From Crocodylus rhombifer (lineage: Eukaryota; Chordata; Crocodylia; Crocodylidae), in assembly GCA_038503035.1 (NCBI GenBank), contig JAVSML010024243.1, forward strand, positions 500,647 to 564,646: a stretch of DNA of 64,000 bases, read 5' to 3'. Each line of letters begins with the position of its first letter. The stretch's first letter is position 1. The notes beneath the pieces were generated by a model. The model saw only the letters and a program-made list of their open reading frames with translations, did not search any database and was not told the origin of the DNA. Positions 1 to 10,599 of this stretch are shown one piece after another. The position numbers and the translations under genes are program-made.

Positions 1-215
1 CACCTCCTGCCATGCTGCTGCCTTTCCACTGCCTGCCCCTCTGCCACTTCTTTCCCACTGCAGCAGTGAGGAGGGGGACAAATTTAAGATGACCATGCAA
101 TAATTTGATTTCATACATGGAAAATTCTAAATTTTATAAATTTTCCATGTATAGAATCTAATTTTGTGGGGATCATCTTAAATGTCGGGTTGTCTTGGAT
201 ACAGTAAATATGGTA
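1..215. mobile_element. Partial palindromic DNA element, cut by the window edge
   Basis: Two nested inverted repeats are visible. The outer arms are at about 82-94 and 170-182 (atttaagatgacc against gatcatcttaaat). The inner arms, 113-126 and 139-152, are a perfect 14-bp match around a 12-base loop. Beyond the outer arm the sequence reads gtcgggttgtcttggatac and then tttac-like sequence, consistent with an element terminus near 215. The other terminus would be upstream of base 1. No coding capacity is seen. I infer a short non-autonomous DNA transposon; the superfamily is unknown. Confidence 0.45.
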
Positions 216-446
216 CATAAAAATCCTCTTTCTAATGATCTGAGACAGGATATATCTTCAGTTTAGTACTATGACATTTCTATACAATGAATATTTACAG
301 AAAATGAGAGAAGGTTATATACATCCATCCTTGATTGAAAATGAAACCAGTACCATGAAGATGTTGCTAACAGATCTCATTCCTGTAAAGCTATGATGGT
401 AGCTTTTAGATCTGCTTATGCCTGGATTAGAGTAAGTAAAAAAAAA
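216..446. other. Unassigned AT-rich sequence
   Basis: I see no gene, RNA or repeat signature between the palindromic element and the foldback repeat. Confidence 0.3.
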
Positions 447-775
447 TCATTTCTGTCCAGAAGGAAAAGGCTGTCTGGGGACTAAATAAAGGTCTCCAAG
501 GGCAAAATAAAGGTGAAAAAGGGTCTTTGGGTAAATATAATATCTTTTATGAGACCAACTGAATAGTTGGAAAAATTGTTCTTTACAAGCACCCTTCTTC
601 AGGCATAGAAACTCTTCCTGTGCCTGAAGAAGGGGGCTTATGCCTGAAAGCTTGTAAAGAATAATTTTTCCAAGAATCAGTTTCTCATAAAAGATATCAT
701 ATTTACCCAAAGAAACTGGTCTGCCTGTGTCCTTAGACCACCACAGCTTCAACCAATGCCTCCTAACCATGGTGT
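447..775. repeat. Foldback repeat, about 90-bp arms
   Basis: The left arm (about 521-608) contains ctttgggtaaatataat, atcttttatgagaccaac and cttcttcaggcatag. The right arm (about 621-718) is its imperfect reverse complement, with cctgaagaagg, aaagatatcatatttaccc and aaagaaactggt. The outside edge tgtccttagaccacc matches a repeat at 40876 in this window (gtaggtctacggacatag in the other orientation). A long minus-strand ORF here is a by-product of the repeat. The stem could make double-stranded RNA if transcribed. Confidence 0.6.
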
Positions 776-3298
776 ATAGTATACTGTTTTTTCAGAAAAA
801 ACCCCCCAAAGATTATCTGAGAGGCAATACGAACTACTCAGTGCCACTTTGCTATGTTTTATGATGCATATAATATCAGACTGTTGTAAATGTGAAGGAC
901 TTTACCTCTTATGCTTACAATTGCTTACAGTTTCTCCTCTGAAGATAAAAGGCTGAGTTTTATTCTTACAAGGGAGATCTTTGCAGAGGACTAGAAGTGT
1001 AGCCATTATGCCATACTCTGCCACAGCCCTTTACTGAAACTTAGCTATACTGAGAACAAAGGCATATTTTTATGATGGAATACCAATGGTGTCATAACTA
1101 ACAGAGTTTGAAATCCTAGGATAGACAAGGTGAGTTGTGTTTTACCTCAATTAGTTGCTTGTTGTAGTAATGCTAGGATTAACTTTGCTAAGTCTTTAGT
1201 AAGTACAAAAACTTCCAGGGTGATTGTCTATGTGAAGATGCACAATATAAAAGCCATGATTCAGCCTTAGTAAGTTACAACCCTGTAACTCTAGCATGTC
1301 CCAGGCTGGATAAGGCAATCAAAATAACCACATTAAACGGCCTATAATTCAAAAAGCCATAATAAAATAATTTGATACTATGTTTTGAATTTTGACTTAA
1401 GAATAAATTTTGGGAGAGTAGATCAGAATATATATTTAAAGTGTTGAACACTTCAGATGTTTTGTAATTACAATAAAAAATATTCATGCACACGTTTTAC
1501 TGGGATAGCACCATTTCTGGGTCCTTGAGAAGGACACATCCTTGCATCTTGCCTCGTAATGTGTGGTACTTGAAGCTCAGTATCATCTCAGAGCAACACA
1601 TATAGTGTCATGCTTCATTGCTTCTTGGAATTTACAATGTCCTTGGATCTCATAATGCTTTTCAGAAGAATGCATTACGTATCTGATACAGGGATAACTG
1701 TTTTAAACCTAAAGCGTTACTTAATGACCAATGTAATTTTCCTGCAAGGAATATACTTATGTTTACAACAACAAAAAATTGCATAATAATCTCCCTGAAT
1801 AAATAAATAAATCTCATTACATTTTAAGCTTCCGTGCTGAGAGATTCTCTTTCACCATCCGGAAATATATGCATTTTAAAAAACAGACTATTATTGTATT
1901 TTATACATGCGTTTTAAGCATTTATTTATTTATTTTGGCAATTGAGCAACTTAATTTAAAAGTATATGAAAGAATTACTCCAAAATGTGTTGTAATTCCA
2001 TTTCAGTATGACAGTGCATTTCAGAAGAAACTGTTCCTGAGGTGATCTAGGATAGGTTACAATGCTAATCTCACAGCTGTCTCTCTAGCTATCGGTAGTC
2101 ATAAATCATATGGTCTGTAATAAGAGGAGTAAGTCTGAGAGGTTAGAAATCTTAAGAAAACTGTGACAGAGGTGATAGATGATATGAAATGACTACATTG
2201 TATAAAAGGGAATGTGTTGCATTTGAGATAAGTACCTTCTTCAATTTTTTTCAAGAATATCAACAATGTGATGCATGGAGTACTTCTAAAGTATTACCTG
2301 ATAATTTCGAACAGTTGCATATTAAAGATTGTGTTTTATGTAGAACAAAAAGACAACTGTTATTCAAAGGAAAGGACAAGATGAAAGCTCTTCTAGTTCC
2401 TATGGATCTCTGCAAGATGTCACATATTCTAAAATGAGTTGTCGTGTTTAGGAGAAGATAGATATGTTTTGTTTAAGTTTGAATTCATTGAGTAAAGGAA
2501 AAGAGTAAAATTCAGTTTGTAGTAGATATATGCATCAGCAAATGCTTGCACTCAAGGATGATTGTCTTCCATGATTACTTTATATGTGGGTCTGAAGATG
2601 GCTGACAAAACCAATCCAGGTTCAACAGACTTTGTTGCAATAGTATGTAGTAATACATCTTTAAAAATAAAGTATGTATTGATCTGGAAGAGACAGTGGC
2701 TAGGGAAAACTGATGTTACAGTTAGAAATTAAATTGTAAGTCCCATTTCCTGAACACTCCAACAAGTCATACTTTATGTAAATCATTCTATGTAGAGCAG
2801 TTTTGTGTTCTGCAAGGAAAATGCAAGTATTCAAGTCACTGAGGTATGTTTACAAAAAGAAACTAAAGAAACGGCATGCAAAACCCCATACTCTAGAAAG
2901 TGACTTCAGCTAGGGATGGGAATTCCAACCCAGAGCTGAACATTTCTGTGAAGTCCAACTCCTCTGGTCCTGGGAGGAATTGAGTGAGGGGATATGTCCC
3001 ACACCCCTTCCACAGACCAGGGTAGTAACTGGGCCATCAAGCACAGCTTTCAGCCTACTGGTGGAGTAGAGGAGGCATGCTTAGTGTCCCACAACCCCTT
3101 TGGACAAAGCAGCTGGTCCCACTGGGCTGAGGCAGCAGGAGGAGCTTCCAGGGATGTGAAGGCACCTGAGTCCACCATCAGTTATCCTGTTTGGTAGAAT
3201 AGTCCTGAAAAGCTAGCTCAGAGAACTGTAAATACAGTTCAAGTGACTGTTTGCTTAAACATTCAGAAGAATATTAATAGAAAATATTTTGCAATATT
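776..3298. other. Unassigned AT-rich single-copy-looking sequence
   Basis: No recognisable gene, RNA or transposon is seen. Small ORFs such as 2189-2437 have no motif and no nearby splice context that I can defend. The block at 2880-3200 is more GC-rich but carries no family signature that I recognise. Confidence 0.35.
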
Positions 3299-3352
3299 TG
3301 TGTGTGTGTATGTGTGTGTGTACACATGGGTGTATGTATGCACACATGCAGA
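3299..3352 (+). repeat. (TG)n microsatellite with a degenerate tail
   Basis: A run of TG dinucleotides with one interruption is followed by tgtatgtatgcacacatg. It is an alternating purine-pyrimidine tract. Confidence 0.85.
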
Positions 3353-3726
3353 GTGGCCTGTAGAAGAATCCAGATGGGAAAGCTATGGGATTTAAATATC
3401 AGAGAGGAGTTGATGTCATGGGCATGTTTTTATTTATTTTCAATACATTGTTTTATTGTGCACCACAGTTCTGGTTATTGTTAATGGCATAATCAGTCTT
3501 TGTTATTTTGAAATGTCAGGATATCTTACTACTTTATATTTTAATGTGGGACTCTAATGTATATACAGGCTGCTACCATAAGCAGAATTTTAAAAGAAAA
3601 CCTCTCGTATATATGACATGGACCATACAATTGAAGACCTTCTACCCTCACATTTTGATTCTGTTTCTACAAAGTCTAGTTTTTCATAACTATGGTCCTA
3701 ATTTGGCACCTGAGTATAGGCGTTGA

Positions 3727-3956
3727 TGGGTGCATCTACACACAGATTAAATTTAGCAACTCTAATATGAGGTACTACATAAATGTGCAGTAGCTGGTGC
3801 TAATCCACAGCAGCAAATGTGCACAGCCTTTTTTGACAATGCACAGTAGACTAATTCTGCTGTGCGTTAGTGCATTAGCAGGGTTTTTGCTGTGACACGC
3901 TAATACACAGTATAATTAATCGACTGCATGTTAAGTGTCTCGTGTAAATGCACCCA
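3727..3956. mobile_element. Short terminal-inverted-repeat element (230 bp)
   Basis: The left end tgggtgcatctacac and the reverse complement of the right end, tgggtgcatttacac, match at 14 of 15 positions. The interior is non-coding, with recurring cacagtag and gctaat motifs also found in the 24336-24585 element. I could not find a matching target-site duplication in the flanks, so exact boundaries may be off by a few bases. It is probably a non-autonomous DNA transposon. Confidence 0.65.
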
Positions 3957-4159
3957 CTGAGTCTCAACACACTAGCACACATCTACATTTCAGGGGAAGA
4001 GGGATATTTTCATTACAAGTGATTGCTTATTTAACCTGTAGTGCCAGAAAAAGAAACATATGTTTGACCTCAAAGTTAAATATAGAGGTAGACTTACATA
4101 CTGCCATTCTGGACAGACATTTGATTGCAATGCTAAGTTTTTCTGGGGAAAATCTTCAG

Positions 4160-4849
4160 CATTAGGAAAACATGATAAGAAGGAGGTAGACAAGTATTCC
4201 ACCCCCTGGCTGGAGAGCAATAGACATCTCAAAAGCACGCTCTTCAGCCAGGGAGCAATAGGGAGCTGCTTCTTTTATGCCTCCTGATCCAATGGCAAAC
4301 AGAATGTCTCCAGATGATGCCATGTGGGCATCAGCTAAAGCTAGCTGTAGGAAAGAGGCAGCCTCCCTCAGCCATCTGGCGGGATGGGGGAGAAAATGGC
4401 TAGGCTCCCTGCCCTTGCCCCTGCTCCTGCCCACCCCCATGGTTAAACTGGGGCTCTGTTTGTAGCCCTAGCTGCTGTGCCAGGACCAACCCCAGTTTCA
4501 GGGCAGTAATCAGGACTGTCAAGCATAGTGTGCAGCCAGTGGTGAAGGAGGAGGAGCATGTTCTCTGTCCTCCCACCCCTGTGGGTGAATCAGCTCTTCC
4601 CACAGGGACTGGAGCAAAAGGAAGAGCTATCATAGTCCACCTTGGGGAGAGCAGGTTTTCTATAGGGTATGCAGCAGCTTTGGCCATTGCTGCCTATCCT
4701 GCAGGACCTGGGGCTGTTTCTGGGGCCCCTCAGACAGAACACTGTTTTTTACTGGTGTTCTGGCTTGTAACTGCAGCTCTGCTCCATGGCAGAATGCCAG
4801 GCAGGATCAACTGACCAGTGGGACCATGCTAGGGGCAGCCCCTTGATCC
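4160..4849. other. GC-rich sequence flanking the foldback element
   Basis: A small inverted repeat is visible: ccctggctggagag near 4203 against ctcttcagccaggga near 4240. Several overlapping ORFs occur in both strands, as expected from GC-rich DNA with few stops. None has a recognisable domain. It may be an older repeat into which the 4858-5782 element inserted. Confidence 0.3.
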
Positions 4850-4857
4850 ATGACAGG
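4850..4857 (+). repeat. Target-site duplication, left copy
   Basis: The 8 bases atgacagg lie directly outside the left terminus of the 4858-5782 element and recur exactly at 5783-5790. An 8-bp duplication is the hallmark of hAT-superfamily insertion. Confidence 0.8.
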
Positions 4858-5782
4858 TAGGCCTGTGCAAATAGGGAAATATTCAATTCAGATTTGGTCA
4901 ATTCACTGTCCCTGTTCAATTCAGGTGAATCAGAATCAGAGATTTGGCACTGATTTGGAGATTCAGGTTGGGCAAAGACAGGCAGGCACATCCAGGTGGC
5001 TGCAGGTTCTCCTGTGGCTCTTCCGGCTGTGCCTGCCTTTCCCTGGGGGGAGGGGGGGGAAGCTACAGGAGAAGCCCCCATGGCTGCCCTGCCCAGCCCT
5101 AGCCTCCCAGCACTTAAAAAGAAGGGGAATAAAAAAAGCCCTGCAGTCACCAGCTGCAGTAGCAGTAATCAGGGCCTCTGAGGGCTCATGGCAGAGCCCC
5201 CCTGCACAGTGTGGGGCAACAGGGATGGGTCCCCCTGCCTGCCATCTGTGCGGCAGCTGCCCCATGGTGGGGATGCAGCGCAGCTTGGTAGGGCGCTGCG
5301 CACTGTCTGGGAGCTGGGGCGGCTCCAGCAGTCACCCAGAGCCTGGTAGTGCTCAGCCCCCATGGCCCCAGCTCCCAGATAGCATGCAGCGCTCTGCTGA
5401 GCCACACTACACCCATGCCATGCTGTCCCTGCTGTCCCCTGTTTCCCCATGCTGTGCAGGGAGGGTCTGCCATGAGCCCTCAAAGTTCCTGATCGCTGTT
5501 GCTGTAGCTGAGTGCTGGGCTTTTTTAAGTGCCGGGAGGCTAGGGCCAGGCAGGGCAGCCATGGGGGCTTCTCCCACAGCTCCCCCCACCTGGGGAGAGG
5601 CAGGCACAGCTGTGGGAGAACCTGCAGCCACCCAGCTGTGCCTGCTTGTCCAGCAGATCCGAATCTCCAAATCCCTCCGAATCGCTTCCAAATCAATTCC
5701 GAGGCTTTGGATTCATTCAGTTGCCAAATCAGGCTGAATCTCCTCTGAATCGAATCAGCAACCAAAGCTTCACACAGCCCTA
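4858..5782. mobile_element. hAT-like foldback element with long inverted arms
   Basis: The element begins taggcctgtgcaaat and ends cacacagcccta, whose reverse complement starts tagggctgtgtg. The two halves are inverted copies of each other: 4858-5215 pairs with about 5437-5782. Shared blocks in both arms include gatttggagattc, caggcaggcaca-like sequence, ggtggctgcaggttctcc and gaagcccccatggctgccc. About 220 bases form the loop. Perfect 8-bp direct repeats (atgacagg) flank it. No transposase is encoded; a 295-codon plus-strand frame across it is an artefact of the GC-rich arms. The hAT assignment rests on duplication length and TIR style, which is inference from family knowledge. Confidence 0.8.
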
Positions 5783-5790
5783 ATGACAGG
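5783..5790 (+). repeat. Target-site duplication, right copy
   Basis: An exact copy of atgacagg from 4850-4857, directly outside the right terminus. Confidence 0.8.
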
Positions 5791-5939
5791 GCCACCACTG
5801 CTTGCTCCCACCAATCAGCTGATCAGTCGGACTGGGCAGGGGGCTATCATGAGCCAGCCACTGTCTCTGCCTCCTCTGTCCCTCTTGGAAGTGAGGAAGG
5901 AGAGCAGTGTACTATGGGATACTGAGGCTTCTACAGACC

Positions 5940-6770
5940 CTTATATTTTTCTTTGAAAGACCATTTGAATGCCTGTACACTTGCTTTTTGTGACTGGAAA
6001 AAAGGTTTTTGTTTTTTTTTTTTACACAAATTCAACACCCATCCATTGTCATGGATATTTCCTGTATTACCCGTATCTTGATAGCTTTACAATAATAGCA
6101 ACAAAAGCGGGTTGATCCAAAAATGAAATTCACTCAAAACCACCAGTGATTTGAAAAAGGTGTGAAATGGTGTTTATGAGGGATTTCACCAGAAGTTTAC
6201 CATTTTACATTGCAGTATATTCCTTTTAATGAATACTTGATGTTGTATTCTGTTTAAGAGTTAATACTGTCTTTCAGCTCTCTCTCAATGAAGAAAAAGA
6301 GAAAAAAATCAGAATCAGACGAGTGACTCCTCAAAGACGTTATTTATAGTCAGATTAATAAAAAGATTTCAGTCTTAAAAATTCTGTTTCATAATAATCA
6401 CATAAAAAGAAAGCCAGCTGTTAAAAATCACCATTATGAATCATTTTTCTGGTTCCAGCTTGCTCTGTTTATTGTAATGAGTAACATTGCATAAAATGAC
6501 CCATTGCACTGGGATATAATTAATTGAATGAGGGGAGCTGACAAGGGGTAAGAGCTCAGCTTGGGAAACCAGATTGAAATAAAACCAAGTGCTTTAATGC
6601 TGGTGTTGCTCTGTAATTGGATTAATTAAAAAAAACCTCAATGTTTTTATTTTTTAAAAATGTTGCAAGATGTTGCAAACCTGGGACTGAAAGTCAGAAG
6701 ATGTAGGTTTTAATAGCTGGACTCTAGGTTTGAGCATGCCTACAAAACACAGTGCAGTACTATGCAAGGA
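5940..6770. other. AT-rich block, possible conserved non-coding element
   Basis: No repeat signature is seen. Between about 6100 and 6640 the sequence has many TAAT-type cores (ataattaattgaatga near 6517, taattggattaattaa near 6615) and non-repetitive, information-rich composition. Such blocks in gene deserts are often developmental enhancers, but this is a guess from composition only. Cross-species alignment would decide it. Confidence 0.25.
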
Positions 6771-6862
6771 TTTCATAGATTTCATAGACATTAGGGCTGG
6801 AAGGGACCTCGGGAGATCATCGAGTCCAGCCCCCTGCCCAAAGGGCAGGAAGTCAGCTGGGG

Positions 6863-7440
6863 TCATAGGATCCCAGCAAGATAAGCATCCAATTTACTCT
6901 TGAAGGTGTTCAATGTAGGTGCTTGAACCACCTCCGCTGGCAGACTGTTCCAGACCTTGGGGGCTCGGACAGTAAAGAAATTCTTCCTTATGTCCAGCCT
7001 AAAACGGTCTTGCAGGAGTTTGTGACCGTTCGACCTCGTCATCCCTTGGGGCACTCTGGTGAACAGACGTTCCCCCAGATCCTGGTGGTCACCCCTGATA
7101 AACTTGTAGGTGGCCATCAGATCACCCCTGAGCCTACACTTTTCCAGGCTAAAGAGTCCCATGCCTCTCAGCCTGTCATCGTAAGATCTGTTTTCCTGAC
7201 CTCTGATCATGCGCGTGGCTCTCCTCTGGACTCTCTCAAGCTTCTCCACATCCTTTTTGAATTGTAGAGCCCAAAACTGGACGCAGTACTCTAGCTGCGG
7301 CCTCACCAAGGCCAAGTACAAGGGGAGAATGACGTCCCGGGATTTGCTTGATAAGCATCTAAGGATGCAAGCCAGCGTTTTGGTCGCTTTATTAGCCGCA
7401 GCATTGCATTGCAGGCTCATGGTCAATGATGACCCCCAAG
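6863..7440 (-). pseudogene. CR1 reverse transcriptase, thumb and C-terminus (fragment)
   Basis: This continues the RT in the next frame after the break near 7430. It reads [71 protein letters not shown] and VWNSLPAEVVQAPTLNTFK, then a stop at 6863 just before the 3' UTR. A small deletion around a repeated catgagc-like motif would explain the frameshift. The rest of the frame is intact, so the insertion is not very old. Confidence 0.9.
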
Positions 7441-8162
7441 TCTCTTTCTTCTGTAGTGCTATCCAACGTAGCACTGCCGAGCCTATAAGGATGCTGCAGG
7501 TTTTTCCTCCCAAGGTGGAGAACCTTGCATTTTTCGGTGTTAAACACCATGAGGTTCTCGTCTGCCCATTTGCTGAGCTTGTCCAGGTCAGCCTGGATCA
7601 CCCGCCTATCTTCTGGCGTGGCTGCTTTGCTCCAAAGTTTGGTGTCATCGGCGAACTTGGCCAGTCCACTCCTGACTTCAATGTCCACATCGTTATTGAA
7701 GATGTTGAACAGTATGGGTCCTAGGACAGAGCCTTGAGGGACCCCACTGGTCACAGGGCACCACGATGAGTGACTGCCATCAATCACAACCCTCTGGGTC
7801 CGACCACGAAGCCAATTTCCCAGCCAGCGGATCGTGGTGGAGCCAAGGCCATAACTGGCCAGTTTGGCCAAGAGGTGATCATGGGATACCAGATCAAAAG
7901 CTTTTTTGAAGTCAAGATATATGACATCAATCTCTTCTCCCTTGTCCAGATGATAGGTCACCTGGTCATAGAAGGAAATGAGATTGGTCAAACAAGACCT
8001 ACCCGAAACAAACCCGTGCTGGCTGTCCCTTAGAATGTTAGCCTGGGCCAGTCCCTCAAGGATGGCCTCCTTAATAAACTTTTCTAAGATCTTCCCCAGG
8101 ATAGAAGTCAGGCTAATGGGCCTGTAGTTAGCCGGATCCACTCTCCTCCCTTTCACAGGATA
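7425..8162 (-). pseudogene. CR1 reverse transcriptase, fingers to palm (fragment)
   Basis: The minus-strand frame from 8162 to about 7425 encodes the RT core. Motifs in order are NYRPISLTSILGKILEK, QHGFVSGRSCLTNL, DVIYLDFKKAFDLVSHD (catalytic Asp), [17 protein letters not shown] and KFADDTKLW (the two catalytic Asp), then ADENLMVFNTEKCKVLHLG. The endonuclease domain and the N-terminal part of RT are missing because the element is 5'-truncated. The frame shifts near 7425-7435 just after RDLGVIIDHE and terminates at 7392. In a functional CR1 this protein nicks DNA and copies its own RNA at the target site. Confidence 0.9.
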
Positions 8163-8837
8163 CACAAGCTAGCTCTGAACAAGTGAGACAAAGTGCTGGA
8201 ATCAGAGTAACTGCATTAGTGTGACACTCTATTTAGGCTAACTATCTGAACACAGTTTAGCTTGAGTATCTTCAGACAACACTTGTACGCAACATATATA
8301 CTATAGACATACCACATATACTAAAGATAGGTTTGTTTCACTTTATGTGCTTACATACAATAGTGTAACTAGAGTTGATGAGTAAAGCACAGGGCTTTTC
8401 TCCTCACTACACTACTAGTCATGCAGTTTTGCTTAGGTGCAGTTTGGGGACTTGTGCATCCATATATGTATACCTGGATGAGCGTGTGGCACGACATACC
8501 TGCCTGGCCTAATGAGCATGTTTAGTAATGGCCTAAGCCCTAATGAGCATGTTTAGTAAGTGTGTGGATGCTCACAGCTGAATTGCAAATCATGTGCAAG
8601 TGCCCAAAACAGCAGTTATCCAACTACATTACTGCCATTTTGGTGTATAATTCAAAACAAATTCTGTTGAGACTGTCCAAAGTTAGTCTTGTCCAAATCC
8701 CCAGGTGGTGCATGAGCTAGAATGTTTCACTTTTTGTGGGACTTAGGGAATGTCTACACTTTCTAGGAAAGATACTCTCACCCACCTGTTCAGAAGTACC
8801 AAACCTGGAAATGTGACAGCAAAACTACTCTCGGACA
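8163..8837. other. Spacer between two CR1 copies
   Basis: Apart from the short tandem duplication at 8508-8560, nothing recognisable is present. Confidence 0.4.
8508..8560 (+). repeat. Short tandem duplication, about 31-bp period
   Basis: The block ctaatgagcatgtttagtaa occurs twice, separated by about ten bases (tggcctaagc), giving two direct copies. It is probably a local slippage or repair duplication. Confidence 0.8.
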
Positions 8838-8924
8838 TCATAGTTTCATAGTTTCTAGGGTCGGAAGGGACCTGAGTAGATCATCTAGTCTGACCCCCTG
8901 CCATGGCAGGAAAGGTTACTGGGG

Positions 8925-9576
8925 TCAAACAACCCCAGCAAGGTGTTCATCTAACCTCCTCTTAAAGACTGCCAAGGTAGGAGCCAGCACCACTTCTCTT
9001 GGAAGTTGGTTCCAGATCCTAGCCACCCTGACTGTGAAGTAGCACCTCCTGATATCTAGCCGAAATCTACCCCCTACCAGCTTGTGACTGTTATTCCTGG
9101 TCACTCCTGGCGGTGCTCGGGGGAACAGTGACTCCCCCAATGCCTGCTGATCCCCCCTGACTAGTTTGTAACAGGCCACTAGATCCCCCTTCAGCCTTCT
9201 CTTGTGGAGGCTGAACAGGTTCGGGTCCCGTAGCCTCTCCTCATAGGGCTTGCCCTGCTGCCCCCTGATCATGCAAGTGGCCCTCCTCTGGACCCTCTCC
9301 ATGTTGTCCACATCCCTCTTGAAGTGCGGCGCCCAGAACTGGATGCAGTACTCCAGCTGTGGCCTGACCAGTGCCGCATAGAGAGGGAGGATCACCTCCT
9401 TGGACCTGCTCAAGATGCATCTGTGGATGCATGACAAGGTGCTGCTGGCCTTCCTGACTGCCTCCCCACGCTGCCGGCCCATGTTCATCTTGGAGTCAAT
9501 GCTGACTCCAAGATCCTTTTCTGCCTCTGTACTGATAAGAAGGGAGTTCCCCAACCTGTAGGTATGGAGCCAGTTG
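8925..9576 (-). pseudogene. CR1 RT, thumb and C-terminus (fragment)
   Basis: After the duplicate the frame resumes with [77 protein letters not shown] and IWNQLPREVVLAPTLAVFKR, ending with a stop at 8925 before the 3' UTR. This portion is uninterrupted for about 215 codons. Confidence 0.9.
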
Positions 9577-9723
9577 TAAAGCCGTGCCAGAGGTCCTGCA
9601 ATGACCTCAGCCAATTCCTTTAGTACTCTAGGGTGGAGGCCATCCTCTAAGGTTGTTCCCTGGCATGTGAGAGATGGGCTTTAAGAGTAGCCACAGGTGG
9701 GAGAGAAACCTCTGGAGCAATTT
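9577..9723 (-). repeat. Internal duplicate of the CR1 5' segment (copy 1)
   Basis: This block is about 97% identical to 10433-10579 and in the same orientation. Both start at taaagccgtgccag and end at ctggagcaattt on the plus strand. It sits exactly between the codons for IHLGK and the NWLHTYRLG motif of the RT. Confidence 0.95.
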
Positions 9724-10005
9724 CCCCAAGTGTATCACTTTGCACTTGTCAGTGTTGAATCCCATCGTATTCTCATCCGCCCACCCTTGTAACCTGTTTA
9801 AGTCTGATTGTAGCCTATTGCTCCCTTCTAGAGTGCCCACATCCCCCCACATCTTAGTGTCATCAGCAAATTTAAACAGGGTGCTTTTTACCCCCTCGTC
9901 CAAGTTGCTGATGAACATGTTGAACAGTGCAAGCCCGAGGACAGAGCCCTGCGGAACCCCACTGCCCACATCCCTCCAGGCTGAAAATGACCCATGTACC
10001 ATCAC
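9724..10005 (-). pseudogene. CR1 RT, palm (fragment)
   Basis: It contains [20 protein letters not shown] and FKFADDTKMWGD, with both catalytic Asp residues, then ADENTMGFNTDKCKVIHLGK. At 9724 the frame runs into the inserted 147-bp duplicate instead of the expected following residues. The open frame continues to 9628 only through duplicate-derived sequence. Confidence 0.9.
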
Positions 10006-10038
10006 TCTCTGGGTGCGGCCCTCCAGCCAGTTAGCGAC

Positions 10039-10470
10039 CTAATTGACTGTGTGGGTGTTGACACCACAGTCCCCCAGTTTCTTAATGATAACAGGGTGAG
10101 AGACAGTGTCGAAGGCCTTCCAAAAGTCCAGGAAGACTATGTCCGCTGCTACCCCTGCATCTAATGATTTGGTGATCATAGAAGGCCACTGGGTTGGTCT
10201 GACAGGACCTGCCATTGATGAACCCATGTTGGTTGCCCCTAAGCATGAAATCCCCTGCTGGCCCTTCATGATGTGTGCCAGCATAATTTTCTCGAACAGC
10301 TTGCCTAGGATCGAAGTAAGACTAACTGGTCTGTAGTTTCCCAGGTCCTCCTTCTTCCCCTTTTTGAAGATGGGAACCATGTTGGCCCTCTTCCAGTCCT
10401 CTGGCACCACACCAGAGCACCACAAGTGCTCGTAAAGCCGTGCCAGGGGTCCTGCAATGACCTCAGCCAA
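10039..10470 (-). pseudogene. CR1 RT, N-terminal fingers (fragment)
   Basis: The frame carries AEVIAGPLARLYEHLWCSG, VVPEDWKRANMVPIFKKGKK and NYRPVSLTSILGKLFEKI, then AADIVFLDFWKAFDTVSHPV with the first catalytic Asp. Upstream, in a shifted frame, the sequence encodes a DGLHPRVLKEL-like motif typical of CR1 before the RT. The frame ends at 10039 by substitution or indel decay. Confidence 0.85.
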
Positions 10471-10579
10471 TTCCTTTAGTACTCTAGGGTGGAGACCATC
10501 CTCTAAGGTTGTTCCCTGGCATGTGAGAGATGGGCTCTAAGAGTAGCCACAGGTGGGAGACAAACCTCTGGAGCAATTT
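10433..10579 (-). repeat. CR1 5' segment (copy 2, original position)
   Basis: This copy is in the normal CR1 position, directly upstream of the RT fingers. Its outer edge at 10579 is also the 5' limit of recognisable CR1 sequence. Confidence 0.9.
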
Positions 10580-10599
10580 CACCACTGTATTTCCATGTT

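Larger units (their letters stand above)
6771..8162 (-). mobile_element. CR1 non-LTR retrotransposon, 5'-truncated
   Basis: Read on the minus strand, the element runs from the middle of the reverse transcriptase to a complete 3' end. The 3' tail appears on the plus strand as tttcatagatttcatag, a 9-bp repeated terminus typical of a CR1 subfamily. The 3' UTR has the characteristic hairpin region around ccccctgcccaaagggcag. The 5' end stops abruptly near 8162 in unrelated sequence, the usual product of incomplete target-primed reverse transcription. The reading frame is broken once (see the two pseudogene entries), so it cannot be autonomous. The same 3' terminus recurs at 25117-25250 and 62670-63184. 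Confidence 0.95.
8838..10579 (-). mobile_element. CR1 retrotransposon with internal duplication
   Basis: A second minus-strand CR1 with a different 3' tail, seen on the plus strand as catagtttcatagtttct. It therefore belongs to a different subfamily from the 6771-8162 copy. It retains the region from just upstream of RT to the 3' end. The 147 bases at its 5' limit (10433-10579) are repeated in the same orientation inside the element at 9577-9723, with only about 4 mismatches. This duplicate interrupts the reading frame between the IHLGK and YRLG motifs. The 5' boundary of the element coincides with the end of the duplicated block. Confidence 0.9.

Noticed and set aside
3719..3964. Target duplication for the 3727-3956 element
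   Set aside because: The flanking 8-mers ggcgttga and ctgagtct do not match; no shorter duplication is convincing.
4850..5737. 295-codon plus-strand ORF
   Set aside because: It spans the two inverted arms of a foldback DNA element, has no domain or splice context, and is matched by long ORFs on the opposite strand from the same GC-rich repeat.
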